DNA of 64,000 nucleotides, taken from Trileptium ribeirensis (lineage: Eukaryota > Nematoda > Enoplea > Enoplida > Thoracostomopsidae). Below the pieces are notes generated by a model. The model worked only from the letters and a program-made list of their open reading frames with translations, did not search any database and was not told where the DNA came from. The DNA lies in contig JASANE010016362.1 in the NCBI GenBank assembly GCA_030248225.1, positions 1-64,000 on the forward strand. Reading direction: 5' to 3'. Positions within the stretch are counted from its first letter, which is position 1, and the number at the start of each line of letters is the position of its first letter. Both the position numbers and the translations under genes were made by a program. Shown here in pieces: positions 23,900-38,800 of the stretch.

Positions 23900-26800
23900 C
23901 TGCCACAAACGCATTTTTAACTAAATTCACATTTACTTACTGGATATCTTACTAGTACAAAAGTCTGTATTATATCACGGAAAACATATATCTATACAAA
24001 CAATAAAAAGAACACAAACCTAAAGGAGATTGCATCGTAACTGACTGTCTGCGCTTTATACGAATGTCACTGCCACCGATCGGCGTAAGACTGGCGTTTC
24101 GGGGATGTCGAAATGCATCGGGTGGTGCTTGACGAGGCCGCCCCAGAGGTATAGCTGCGCTCATAACACTGTCAGCGCCCCATCCGTGTTTCACAACACG
24201 GCGCTCATACGGCATACCTGAAATTAAAACCAATAAAATACAACATTTTCAATATTACCACTGTCATGCCGCTGGCAGAATTGTTAAATAAATTATATAA
24301 TGTACAACAAACTAGTCAAACGCTACAGCATAAATACATTTAGAAATAATTAATCCGGTAATATTAGCGTGTAAGTACAATTTATGAATTGTTAATTGCA
24401 ACCGCAATTTACTGGCTTCTTCCCCATTGTGGGTGGGGGGGGGCAGCCACTGACACTGTTCGGTGCGCTCGAACAAAATTTTGTCTCCGGCCCGGCAAAA
24501 TGGCAACTGGCAAGATTTTTGGCTTCTCCCGGTAAAACATTCTACTTGAAATAAGAAGTGACAAAATTTTTTCCAAAAACCCCTTTCTGTAATTAAAAAT
24601 TTCAATCATTTCAGGAAAAAAATTCATTGAAATAGGTTGGTTTCAACCTTAATAAAGACGTTTTAGCCCGTTTTCGTTTATTCACCACTTTAGGGATTTT
24701 CCGGTGAAAAATACTTCTTTTCAAAATGTTTAATTTCGACCTCATTTCACTTCCCGGCTGGCAATATCCGGGGCCCAGGTAGGTACATGGCGCCCCGGTT
24801 CATGGCCCCTGACAAAATTTTCAGCTTTTCAGCAGAAGCGAGAGTTATAAGATTCAATAAAATCAAACATTACGAAATTATGCGAACACTCATGAGACTC
24901 ACGTCTGTGTTCTTGGAGAGCAACGCTATCTTTCGCAGTGGATGATGATTCTGCTTTCATGGTCTGTCGAGGGGAATGTAAATTCGTTTCATTGCCATAA
25001 TGTCCTGACACTGGAGATTTTGGCACATTAGCTAAAATATAACACTGACAATAAACAAAGATTAAGTTTAACATTTTCTTAGTGAATTCTGAGTGTAATA
25101 AGTGGAACGACCGTAGCGAAGAATTCTTTTGTCCATAGTGGTAAATTTCGACGGTGTCCGTTTCTGGGTTTAACTCAACTTCGCTGGGCGCGTTGACTCG
25201 CGCGAAAGCTCAGTTGACTTGCGTCCTTTAGAAAACCGCGAAGCTTAATTCTATAACGGGCTCAAGTCGGGTCACGAAGAGGCCAAACTATCACGTTACT
25301 TTATTGTAACTGGATAACCGATATAGATATCTTTGTAAAATTAGACTCATTTTGAAGAGCAAATAAGCCACTATAAGGTTATACATAGCGCTCTGCTACG
25401 CGATTCTTTTAGGATGCAGAATTTGGGTCAAAACGGGTTCTAAAATGGGCCCATGAGACCAAAATACATGCAAATTATATCTCAGCTCGAGCTATATAGG
25501 TGGATGTGGTTTCATTTTGTAGAGCAACTTCAGTACTCATCGCAATTGACCACTGCTCGCTCGTTGTAAGACGACAGTCAGATGTGGCGAATACCGTAAT
25601 TGTGTTAAACCAAAGTCCGCCAAGCAGTATATATTAAATTCAAATTTACCGCCAGTGCTTAGAAAACTACGTAAAGAAAGCATTACAATCACAAGTTGAA
25701 CAGATGACAACAAAGTTGAAGATTACATTCTAAGTGAGTATATAATTTCTAACCATACAAACTTATTGGCAGGTAACAACATTACTAAAGCTGGCACTTG
25801 CATTTTTGCAACTCTAGTTTATGTAATTAAAAACTGTAAAAAATAGTGGATTTTATTGCCAGTTAGCAACATTACTGACGGTATCACCTGCATTTTTGCA
25901 ACCCTAGCTAATATAGTTAAAATCTATAAGAAAAAATTAAGAATCTTATTGCCAATTACCAGCATTACTAACACTGGCACTGGCATTTTTGCAACTTTAG
26001 CTAATGTAGTTAAAAAAACTTTAGACAAAATAAAGGATCATAGTGTGCGTTAACAGCATTATTAACACTGACATTTTTTTACAACCTGAAAGGACGCTTT
26101 TAAAATTACAATGTTGAAAATGAACTAGTTGCCGCAACTCAAAAAGTATCAAACATTCAAACGCACTGCATTTACATCACACAATTGATTGCTTGGAAAA
26201 AATTTATAACATAAAACACAGTGAAGTTATGTAACATAGAACATACCTTATACCGTCAGATCATACCGTCCGTTAAAAATTTTACCAATGTTTATCCAAA
26301 TCACCCAGGGTTTCAGTCTATTACTTGAAAAAATCAACAGTAGTACACATAATTACCAGGTTTTGACTGTTGCTGAGATATCATGGATTCCGCCGCCACA
26401 TGAGACACTTTTAAATTCTCCGAAGGCTGAGGTCGCTGATACTGATGTTTCATTGGTATTCTTGGAGCCGCAGCACTAAGTGCAGAGTTGCGCATTCGTA
26501 TCTGACTACCTCTTGATAGTGATGACTGAGAACATTCGGCATGCTGTTGTTGCGGAAAGCTTCCATTAGTAGCTCCTGCGCCAGCCACCCGATTCACCGG
26601 GGATATTTCTGGTTGACATTGATCAGTATTAAATTCGAGAATGTCTAAAGTGCAACAAAACATAAGCCATTACTTAGCAGAAAAGATTATACTATAAGTT
26701 TTTTACAATATAGTTTGAAATTTCAATATGAATTCTTCTAATTATAATATGCAGTAAAAATAAAAGAACATAAAGGCTGCAAGATCCACAATAAATACAT

Positions 26801-29800
26801 TATTACATACAGGATTGTGACCTAAAAACCTGTTCAACTGCTTATTGTCTATTTGAATACAGTTGTTTATGCCAAAGTGTTCTACTGATACGTTCCTATT
26901 ATTAAACGTTTCCCGCAATCTTATGAAAATTGCTTACCACTTGAGCGTTTCACAACAAATACCATTCAAAAAACACTGCTGACAATTAAAAATATCAAAA
27001 TCTGTGATGTATAAAAAATAAACACATGTACTAATAAAACAGGCTTGACAATCACTGACCCTTCACATAAATAAAATATATCAGTACCAAGATAATGTAA
27101 AATTCATGACTTACAATATTGTTTTGCAGCGGGTTGGTATAACAAGACATACGCCAGTATACTCGAGTGCCACGACAACGCATATTACTTTTGCATGTGC
27201 GATATATAGGTTAAGGTAAGTGCAACATAACTAAGAACAACCAGATACTGTTAAAGTTCTGCAATATTCGAATACACTGTCCTATACCTGCAACACGCTT
27301 CTGCAACCATGCACCACCACCGTTCAGAATAGTGCCATCCACGACAGTGGCAGGATTGGAAGGACGAGAAAATCGTTGAAGCGGCATTGGGGCTGGCGCA
27401 AACTGGGGTTGTAGAACTGGAGGCGGAATAACCGCTGGGGCACCAGGTTGAGAGCTGGCGGCGATCTGAGATGTCGGCTGCTGATACAATGGAGTTAAAG
27501 GGCTTCCAGGTACTGCGGATCGGTGTTGGGTTAAGTACTGATTACTTAGCAAAACTGGCTGCACCAAAGGTCGGTGCGCTCCGTAATAGTTATGTAGCAT
27601 CGGCTGAGGATTCATACCGGCAACAGGCGGAGGTGGATGAACTGAAGGTGGCGGTACTGTGGTACTGACTTGGCTGAAATTTGTAGCACTCGCCGTCGTT
27701 AAAGGTGTGGATAATTTATCGAGAATCCCTTCAATATTCGGAGCTGCTGTTTGAAGCTGGACCGATGGATTTTTGGGGTTCATTAGAAGTAGATCTGGGA
27801 CATAAATACCACCATGAGGCGCTAAAATAGGTACAACAGTATATTACGTTACACTGAAAGATGTAAAGATGACAAAAATCAACAGGTTTGTCAGCACGGA
27901 AAAAAGTTTATCAGACCGATAACGAGTTTTATGTGTAAGGCTGTGAAATGCAGTAATATGTGCTGTTAAATTTTCCGTTTCTACTTACATTCAGTTACAG
28001 GCTGAACGACTAGATAATTTTAATGGTTCATGTTCATTCTATTAAGTCTTTAGATTTATATAAAATACGAAATTAGCAAAAATTTGTTACAACACCTGTA
28101 ACTGAAGAAAGAATTGTATGACATGCCTCAAATTTTTCAATGAAAAATAAGAGTCCTCATATTATAAACATAATGTTACCTACATATATAAACCTTGATG
28201 TATCTTACATAGTGTTGAAGCAAGATCAAAACAATTTTGGTAAACACAATATATTCTTTAGCTAGAATTTCGCTGTTATTATTGTCCAGAAATTTAGATG
28301 ATATTATATAAACAATCTAAGAAATAAAGTGAACCCGTGTCAAAGCAGCATGCAGAACATTAGACCTTATAAATATAAAACGACAGTCTCAGCTTTTGCC
28401 GACTCTAGATGCCGGTAAATTAGAACTATATTTTTAAAAAATACCGGGCGGTCTAAATTTGTGTGGTCTGAAACCACTGGAATTTTTGACCACTCAACTG
28501 GCCCCTCTAAAACCTTCCAAAAAGTGTGGAAAACTTTCGGGGATCATGTTATTCTCGGGTAAATTCCAAAGCGGGGAATTTCGGTTAAAAACTTCCATAT
28601 TTTCATGTACTTTTACGTCATATAAGTAGTTTTAGCGATAAATCGACGTTTTAGTGTTAGAAATGGTGATAATTAATGTTTAACAACATTTTTACAGAGA
28701 AATCATAAATTAAGAGACAAATGTTTTTGTATTTAGTTGAATATGTGGAGATTCGGCCGGCACTGGACGGACAGGGGGAAATCTCTCGAACGAGGAGTAT
28801 TTGGAAATCGAGAATTGTTCTCCTCAAGCCCTCCTCCCACTGTGGACAGGCCAGCTCTAGCTCTGTACCATCTAACCCTGGCGCACCTTATGACATAGTG
28901 GTTCTCCAACTCCCGATGGAATTTTTCCAATTTCTCAAACAAATACATTACCAGTTGTTAACGCAAATGGGTGACTGTTTAAAATTTATTAAACTAGTAA
29001 CTCTATCGAGATTGCAGAACGTAGTGAAGCATAGGTACACCTACGCCTACACCTTTTGCGTGCACATCAAATCAGCTCTCGGATGTCTTTGCAGATGAGA
29101 ACACATTAAAAAGGCTTTGTAATACCACTTCTGTTGCTCCCAATACACAAATTCAATGCTTCAAACTTCGATTTCGTGTTCCTAGAAACAAGAAAAAAGC
29201 AATCAGAGAAAAAAATTCAAAAGCAAATTCAACCCTGATTTTGACCTCTGACCCCGAACCAAAGGGGCACCATACCCTTGTACGCATGGGTCGCAGAGTA
29301 AAACCAATACCGGCAATGAGTATCCCATGCTCGAAAACCCACAGGTAAAACTTATCAGCCGCCCAATACGTCAGAACAAAATTTCAAATTTTGGGTCGAG
29401 GAACCATAAGGGTGCCATACCTTAAACCCCATAACTGTAAAACCGGAGCCTTAATCGAAAAACATAAAAGAGGCATCGGCATTTATCATTTTACTACAAA
29501 ATAAAACCATACAGAGAAAAAAATTCGATAGTTATGATAAAAATAACCTTGCTTCCGTGAAGGGTACTAAAAACCCTCATTTTGACCTCTGACCCCAAAC
29601 CATGGCCCGTCATACTCCTGTACCCATGGAACCATAGGTCGAAGAGCAAAACCGGCACCGGAAATGAGTTTCCCATGCCCGAAAACCCTCAGGTAAAATT
29701 TATCAGCCGCCCAAACGTCAGAACAAATTTTCAAATTTTGGGTCGAGGAACCGTTGGGGCACCATACCCCCGTACCCGTACCTCAAACCCCATAAATGCA

Positions 29801-32800
29801 GAACCGGAGGCTTAATCGAAAAACAAAAAAGAGGCATCGGCATTTATCATTTTACTGTGAAACAAAACCATCCAGAGAAAAAATGCGATAGTTAAGATAA
29901 AAATAACCTTGCTTTCGTGAAGGGTATTAAAATGGGGTAAAATGGGGCCAAAAACCCATTTTGACCCCTGACCGAGGAACCAGACCCCAAATCAAAAAAC
30001 ACTCGGGGATGTACACGGTAAATCGACTATGCCGGTTCGAATGAGCCCAAGATCATGAAAATCGGTTAAGGCGTTCTGGAGTTATGGCCGATCACACACA
30101 CACACACACACACGGAATTTAAAAGATTTCACCCCTGCAACAAAACAATCTCCACTACGTTTCACTACGTTCTGAAAACATAGTCAGAGATGCAACGCCG
30201 CCATTTCAGATGAGCTTTGAAGCAATAAACTGTAGACATTTACATTGAAAACATTAATTTTTAGATGCTAATGATGTTGATTCGGTCGCTGTATCACTGC
30301 CATTCGGAGTGCTGCACAGCGGAGACCATTGACGGTTAGTTGAAGGCGATGGCAAAGCACGGCGTCCTAAGTTGCTTCCTAATAGTATATAAGCGGTTGC
30401 AGCTAACAAAATGAATGGTGCAAGGCGCCGCAGTTAAACTAGCTCGGAGACATAAGTGCCACTGCGTGCTCCACTAAAGGTAATTATTGTCTGCAGATCT
30501 TACTCCAAATAAGACATTTCCGTTACCTACTGAAATTGCAGAAACTTAATTTTACGAAAATATATGCCAAATGAGTAATATTTTTAGTTTGCAAACAATA
30601 CAAACAAACAAAAACTATTGGCCTGTCCACAATGGGGGTCCACTTTCCAAACCCCATGTTTGGGAGATATCCCCCATGTCAGTCCCACACACTCCGCCGA
30701 AACCCAGTATTCGACTAAATCCAAAATTTTTAAAATTCTCTTTAAATGTCTATAAATTTATGCTTTCTGTACGTAAATTGTTTCTAAACATTAAATACAA
30801 CTATTTGTAGTGGTAAAATAGTGTTTTAAAGTTTGTTAATACTTGTACGACAGTAAAACGACATGAAAGTATGGAAATATTTAGCATTTTAAGCAAAATT
30901 CATTCCGCTTCCCATTTTGAAATTTCCTCCAAGAATGAACATGAGGGTCGCCGAAGCTCTACCGCTTTTCAGAGAGCTTTGAAGGGCCCATTACTATACC
31001 AGTTTTTCACCAAAAAACGGGACATCTAACATTATTATTCTCTCGCGGAAATCTGAGTTAGGTAAATAATTACGGCATGGTACCTTAGTACTTGTACTGT
31101 GAAAATGTTATGATCATGTCTCTATTTAATGTATTTATATAAAATAAAACATAAAGAATTAAAAAAGAACAGCCAACACCTGCTTTCGATTGCGAAACTT
31201 ATGAAAGACAGCTTCCTAAAGAACTTTCCCTAACTGATTATGCTCAGACCCCGAATTTTTTTGGCACATAAAAAATGCGGTGCCGAAAATCTGAATATGA
31301 TACCAATTAAATATAAAATACAAAGGCGGTGGCGCGATGACTGCTTAGACTTTATTTATAAAATGTTTCTAACGATGTAGAGCGCTATACTTGAATAAAG
31401 TAAAGAACTTTTTTACCCATGAGTCCCATTTGAGTATATACTCTATTTCTCTGGTTTGCAAAAAACCCCGAATTTTCGACCCCTTTCTAAGAAACCACAC
31501 CGGAATTCCGGATTAAGAGTAAGTTAATGTTCCATAAAAATGTATATGGATTCTTTTGCGATTTTTTCCGATACCTCAAAAGTTTTCTAGGACCGTTATA
31601 TGTATAAATTACACTGATTGTATATGAATATCGACACAGCAAAAAAGTAGAAACGTAGAAATTAAAATACCGCTTGAATCTTCAATGAACTTTTTAATTT
31701 TCGTCATCGGGAAATGATTCTTTTCGCAATTTGTCTTCAGTTCCTCTATATATTTCTTAACTAAAATATAATTAATAACAATTTATTGAAACGGAACGTG
31801 CGAAGCGAAAATAAAAATGCACCAGCAATACCTCACGGCCAAGACGGCAGTCTTGTTAAGTCCATTTCAAAGCCATAGAGCAAGCCCCTTTATTTCATCA
31901 CTAAATAACCAAAAATAGTGAAACATAAATTTACTAAACAGAAGTTTCAATAAACTTTTAGCATTTTAAAGGCCATTTTAGCCCATACTACACAAACACC
32001 ATTGCAATCATATTTAGCAACAGCGATAAACTGTAGTCTCATTTTAAACCTGGAGACGGAACTGAATTAAAAATGGTTGTTGTCAAAATAAAGTATTTTG
32101 GCATCCTGCTGCGTTACAGAACACAATAAACGGCATGCCCAGGCTTAAAACAGTTAAACGAGCAAGCAATGTTTTACAGATCCATACAAGCCAAGCAGTC
32201 ATACGCATCAAACATGAAACCCCGTCTAAAAATTTAAAAAGTCGTTTTATTAGGTATTTATAAAACTTTGGATGACAGTTGTCGTAAAAAAGGTTGTGTC
32301 GACGAAAACACAGACTGTTATCAAAGTTACAGGACTCCAAGAGAGGATTCTGCGATCTTCGATCCGATGAATATAATGGTAATTATGTCCTCCAGTTTAG
32401 CTAAGAAGAAACGGAATTGCTCCCAAGTTAGATCTGGGGGGGGGCGGCAGTTCCGTACCCCAAGTACTTTCAAGGCAGTTATGAAAAGACAAACTATCGC
32501 TTTACAATTTTGTATCCGGATGATATTGGCAGCTCAGAGAGTACAACGATATTTGGAGATCAGTTGGAAAGCTACATAGCAAGTAATACTGCAGAAAATT
32601 TTTTATAATATGAATTATAATCGATAGAGTCTTGCATTTTAAAGATAATCTTATTTAGTGGTAGCTCGTAGGAGCTGGGAAAATGCCAACTGTATTACTA
32701 ATTTAAATATTATCGAAAAATGACAAAACTGTTATCATTTTCACTTATGCATTTTATTGAAACACCAATCACCAATAAAATCGAGTTCTAAATTTGCTAT

Positions 32801-35800
32801 AATGAAACACAAATAACTGAACTGAACGAATTATAGTAATACCGCAGCAATACATTAATACCATCGTGATGATAATTTTACGAATGTTTTAAAACCATAA
32901 AGATACTTTGTTATTACCAATGACTTCAATCCAGTAACTTACGACGCAAATTAGTATTTTAGATAGTTGTTACGGTGGAATCCCCTTAAAATGTGACTAT
33001 ACATACAATTGCTGTTGCTTTATGTCGGTTCCAGCTTAATCAGCCAATAGCTGAACATAAGCTTACCCAGAGAGACCCATTATTCCCAACTACGTGGCAA
33101 AATTTTTTTTAACGCATTCACTCTGTAAAAGCCCATCGGTTGCCTTCTACGCAACCAAAATTTTTAAAATTTAACATGCTAGCAGGGAATAACCGGAAGC
33201 TGGTCTTATAAATCTATATATATTAGATAGATAGAATTATAGTAGGGGTAAATTGATTGTGTGTGGGCAAGAATATGCCCGTTACACGATCCCGCTCTAA
33301 CTACATCTGAATTTGATGCATGCCACGGCAAATCAGCCAATTTTCTTGTTACCACCGAAATAGATAAGGTAAAAAGGATACTGGCCATACACATGTTTCA
33401 CGAGTTCAGTAACACTGATGTAGTTTAGAGGAACATGCTGTGAGGTTTTTTCTATATTGCAGGTCTCACAAAGACTGCTCTAAGCCATTACCAGGTTAAA
33501 CAGGTGGAAATTCACAAGATTATGTCCAGTGAGTAGCGAAACAGCCGATCCGAGTTTAGGCTTATTCAGTTTGCATGAGTAGCTGTGTCAAGTTTTGTCG
33601 CACTCAGGACACACTGCTGTCAGCTGTCTGCCACCCATTGTGAATTCAAACCTGCTTGAGAGCTCCCTAAAAGCAGCCTGATTACATCATACATGGCGAA
33701 CCTAGCAGATAGTGGAAGACAAGGTTCCGGCCAACGACGGTGTGAAGATCGCCCAAACTTGCCAGCTCTGACGATCTCTCGTTCCTGCAGAAACCAGTGT
33801 CCTGGTATCATTCTTAGTGTTACTATGATATAATGATCAAACAGTTACTTAATAGTTTTAATGCAGACAATTGGAGACGACAGTGCCAGGAGTTTAACCT
33901 TGCTATTAGAATTGATCAATATATTTTCATTCCTGCAATCTTGATTCTTTGTATATTCTGCACCAGTAGTCCATGATCCACAAGATTTTAGTCTGTGATA
34001 TGGAACAATGATGGCCCACGTTTTGATAAATTATAGCAGTTTTATAAACCATAATCACATGTGTGCTTTTGTTAACCACACAGTCCAAATGATGTCTGAA
34101 AATCAATTTGGAATTCAGATACATGCCTAAATACTTGACTTATTCAACAATTACACGGTTCGCATTGAACAGTCTAAAGTCCATAGTGTCCAATGGTGCA
34201 CCACATCTTCTGAAGTGCATAATTCCACACCTCTTCGTACTGACTTTAAAAAATTTACCACCATGCACAAAAGTAATGGAGATATTGCTCCACCATAGCA
34301 GCATCCCCTGGTGACGTATGCCACAACCTAATTTTGATTCATAGCTAAGCCTTTCTGCATGCTAGCTAATTTTTGAGCCAAGTGGAGTTGCATTTTGGAA
34401 TATCGAATTTCGAAAATGCTTCCGATTTAAGCGATCAAATACACCTCCAACATCGAAGAAGCAACATAGCATAGTAAAGTCGTTGAGACGGTTTGCTTCA
34501 ACAACGGGTACAACTTCATGCAGACCAGAGATGGTTGAAATACTGCGAAGATATGCATGTAGTTTGGGACTGAGTTTTGCATCAATCCTGCATGAATCAC
34601 GTAAATACATGTCTACAAGTTTCTCCTGTGTTTTTAGAACAAAGGTGGAAAGATAGACAGGTCTGACAATTTTTGTTCATCATAAGTGTTCTTTGAAGTC
34701 TTTGGAATAAGCACGACTTCTGGGATTCTCCCAAGTTTTGGAATGTAACCGCGTGACCAGCATGCAGCAAAACGATTCACCAGTATGCTATGTAAAGGTG
34801 CAAATAGTACTGGTAAAATGCCACCTGGGCCTGGAGCCTCAAAGCTACTGAATGTAGAAAGCGCATTTTATCTTATTTAAAGGAACTATGCTGTTGCATG
34901 CGTTTAGTGCTGCCGTATTGGCTCTGAATTCGCGACAATATAAGAAGCTTTATATAGAATGAGATGTATTGATAATCTGAAAGATTCGTCATTATCTACT
35001 TTTAATTCGTAAAATGAATTTTGTCACAGTGGGTGAGCATACTGTAATGTCCAACACTTCTAGCATGATTATGTTCAAGAAGGTTGGAATGTTTAATTTG
35101 TGCATATCTTCTAGTTCATTTCCTGTTAGACACTATAACAGAGTCTTGCCTCTAGAATTAGCATTTTGCTTCTCCTAGAGGCGTCATGTGCATTGCAGTC
35201 GCAACCGGCAAATAGTGGAAATCCGTTTAGATTAAATACTCAATGAGACTAAAAAGCTGTGCTCAAGCTAGTATCCAGTCTCCATGCCGTGTATAGATGG
35301 GTGAAACAATCACTGTAATCAAAAGAACTGTAATCAGTTTAAACTGATTATCAGTGCTACACAATCAGGATTAGCTAGGAAATGAAGCTGGGTTGCAGTT
35401 GCCTAAAAGTTAATCAATATGACAGCACAAGGTTGCTTATATATAGATTACAATTTTAAAGAGATGAGATTTTAAGTTGCACTTGCCGTTATGTCCATGG
35501 TCCTTAGATAAAGGCTATTGAAGGCATTGTTTTGAGGGGCTGTGGCCGGAGTAGGTAATCTGGGGTGGTGGCTGCCAATCGTCTTTAAAGCCCTAAATAC
35601 AAATCGGAGCCATGTTGGAGATATATTTGAAAAATTTTCAACATCTTGCATGATATATATCATGCAGCCAGACACCTATTTGGACTCCTCCCAAGAAATG
35701 ACATGAGTCAATTCGTAGTAAGGCCTATACTCAAGTTGATTTAAGGCTTCGATACTATCCGGGCTAATTCGAAATCCAATCATGTTTCACTTGCGTCTAC

Positions 35801-38800
35801 ACCAGCCGGCTATCGAATATATGTCTACTGTTCGCAATGTTCAGATCAGGATTTCTTAGCGTCAAGTGTGAGCGAATATTACCCAGGTCGTATTGGCGAT
35901 TCTTTCGAGATGGTACAAAGCATTCTACTTTGAGGCTGGAAAGCCAGTTTCCGCAGGGTCACCACGTATCATGAGTCCTGCGGATGAGACGCCAACAAGA
36001 TTCCCAGGAACAGCCGCATTGTTAACAGAGTCATTACCTGAAAACAAAGGCGGCCGCCCCTTCAAATACTACGGATCCTCCACTCGAGAATGTTATTTCA
36101 TACAAAGTTCATGCATAGCCGAAGAATTCGGTTATAAAGGCATATTTGCCAACAGAGGAGAGATCGATTAGGTCCGATTCGCCGCGCTTTCAAAGACCGG
36201 CCGTGGAGTTTGCACATGCTGGAATAATGGTGCAACCGCAAAACCCTCAAATTGTGAAGAAGTTGTTTGCCCATGGTGTGAAGCCAGCAGAGCGGAGCGG
36301 TGCTGCTGGAGTGGTGGCTCTGGCTGTTGTGGTCGTTGTTAATGTTGTGAAATTGGTGGTGGAGCTGCATATTATGACGGTTGGGTAGGCAGTTGTTTGG
36401 TATTAGGGTAGGTTGGTTTTTGGACGTGGTTGTTTGCTGCCTAATAATAAACAGAGCAACATCAGTACACCATTTTAAGCTAATTAGAGGATGAATTGCT
36501 CTACAAAATGAGACCAACAACACCCATATAGCTTGCACGGTTGCGGAGATATTATACACTATTTTCATGTATATTGGCTAACATAGGCCAATGGGAAGTT
36601 TATACCCAAACCTGGAACGCAAATAGTGACAATAGGAATACACCATTTACATCCACAAAATGAGACCAAAACACCACATGGCTCTAGTAGTTGTGGAGAT
36701 ATTACAATTTTTGTGTATTTTGAGTACCTACATGTTAAGAAAAGAGCATAGCAAAGCATTATATACAGTCTTACAGAGGGTTATCTGCTCTACTATAATT
36801 ATAAAAGAATATCTGAGTTCCGGCTGACTCAGATATCTATACCAGTTGTCGGGTTAGACTAAGTAACGTGGTTTTAGGCCCAATCAGGACCCTTGTCAGA
36901 GCTCTTTTGGCCCTTTTTTCGGGGGATATTGAAATCGGGCTTGGCGACCAATTGAATGGCACATAATAGAGATTTCAAGCTTTCAAATGAACTATCGCGC
37001 AAATAAATCAACACAATCAAACTTTAGCTACGCGAGTCACCCTATAGAACCAGTGACGACCATTGTCAAATTTCACAACTATCGCGGCTAGTAAGAATTT
37101 TTCGCTTAGTTCGTGTCACTCACTATACTCAAAATCCAAAAACGTATGTTAAAACCCCAAGTGGAGCAAAAATGCTCAAAAATTGCATGCAAGAAATGCG
37201 AAAATTTTGACCAGAATAAAGGCATGTTTTGCCTATGGCTGAATCCAACCGGTTAGTCCATGCTTTTAAGTATTTTCTAATTTTAATTCATTTCTTGAAA
37301 ATAGTTGTTACGACAAAAATGCATGTATATACGAGTAAAGCTATAGCTCTTGATGACAAGATAATGGTATCACTTTGACACAAATGAGAAGTTCAACCAG
37401 TCTTCCAAACAACTACCGACGGATCCAAACTACCAAAATTATGGCAGGCAGGTACAAAACAGCAGCAACTTAAAGTGTCGCCAGTTAAACTGAGACAAAG
37501 TAATAGCCCTGTAACCGTAACAAAACGTCGATATGAGTAACTTAACGAATGATTGTATGTTTATCTATTCCTTGCTAAGAGAAGATTTTAACGAGTCTGG
37601 AAACAGCTGGGGTTTTTAGCCAAAGTAGAGAAGAATACACAATAACCAAACAAAGACAAAATATTTACAACCAAACAAAAAAAATTCGCTGATTATTAGC
37701 TGCGCACTAAAGTATTTGGGTATATGGGAGCAAAAGCTAGGGAGACCAAATCGGAGGGCTCGAACTGGAAAACGTCAGAAAAGCCGAAACAGCTGCCACC
37801 ATCTATTATGAGAAGTCAGCCTAACATTTTGCATTGTTTCACATTTCTAAACGAGAAGACTTATTTTCTCTAAAAATAGAAGAAATTGTTTAGAGTTTTA
37901 CCTATCAAAAATATTAGCATTATTAGATAATGGACATGTAGCAGAGAATGATACTACACAGTATCCTGCTGATCTATTAAAAACATTTGGCGCATAAAGT
38001 GGTACATCAAGACATATACACCGACCATCCAGATATCTGGTCAGAATTCAATTTAATTGAATTTGATTGCAATGAGTTAAATGAGAGAAGCGAAGTGGCC
38101 GGAATTGTACCGAAATTTGACAAATCCAAATATAGAGTTTTAGAGAGGGTGACCCGCATAAGACTCAACATTGGCTGGGCGCACTGATTGCCATGATAGC
38201 TCATTTGAAATCCTGAAATCTCTATTTGATTCCACATCTTCACCTAGAAAAAGCGCCGAAGGGGCTCGAGCCGGGTACAAGGGACATGATGAAAAATCAC
38301 GTTATTTCTTGTATCTCGACAACCTGAGGAGATACCTGAATCAATTTGAGTTCATTCTGTAGAGCAGATACGTCTCTATAAAGCTTTATATAATGTTTTG
38401 CTTCTCGCCTAACTCAGGATGTAGGATTTGGGTCAAACATGGTTTTAATGGGCCTATGACACCTAAAAATACACGAAAGCTGCGATTTCTCCGTAACCGC
38501 TCGAGCTATATGAGTATTTTTGATCTCAGATGGTCGATGTATCTGCAAATCCTGTGTTGTTATTATCATTATTTACACTGCATGGTTGCGACAGAACGCG
38601 TTTTTCGATGGGCCCATTAGATAAAAATGAAAAACACGGCAATGTCTCCGCAACCGCTTGCGCTATATGGATGTTTTTCGGTCTAAGTTTGTAGAGCAAC
38701 TAATTATCTATATAAGTGAAATTTATGCTGCGCCATATTATGTGAGGTCGCTATTGTCATTATTTATACTGCAAAGTTAGGTGAAAATTGGTTTTTGTGG

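Noticed and set aside
36048..36130. GCGGCCGC, GGATCC, CTCGAG and GAATTC close together, like a cloning polylinker
   Set aside because: The sites are spread over ~80 bp without the tight spacing of any vector site cluster, and flanking DNA looks like native intron; a vector screen would settle it.
35900..36440. Reading TAA/TAG as Gln on the minus strand gives a long Gln/Pro-rich frame, suggesting a variant genetic code
   Set aside because: Seven stops in about 200 codons is what a random frame gives, all being TAR is not unusual in AT-rich DNA, and the clear exons nearby encode about 17 Gln with CAA/CAG only and end with normal stops.
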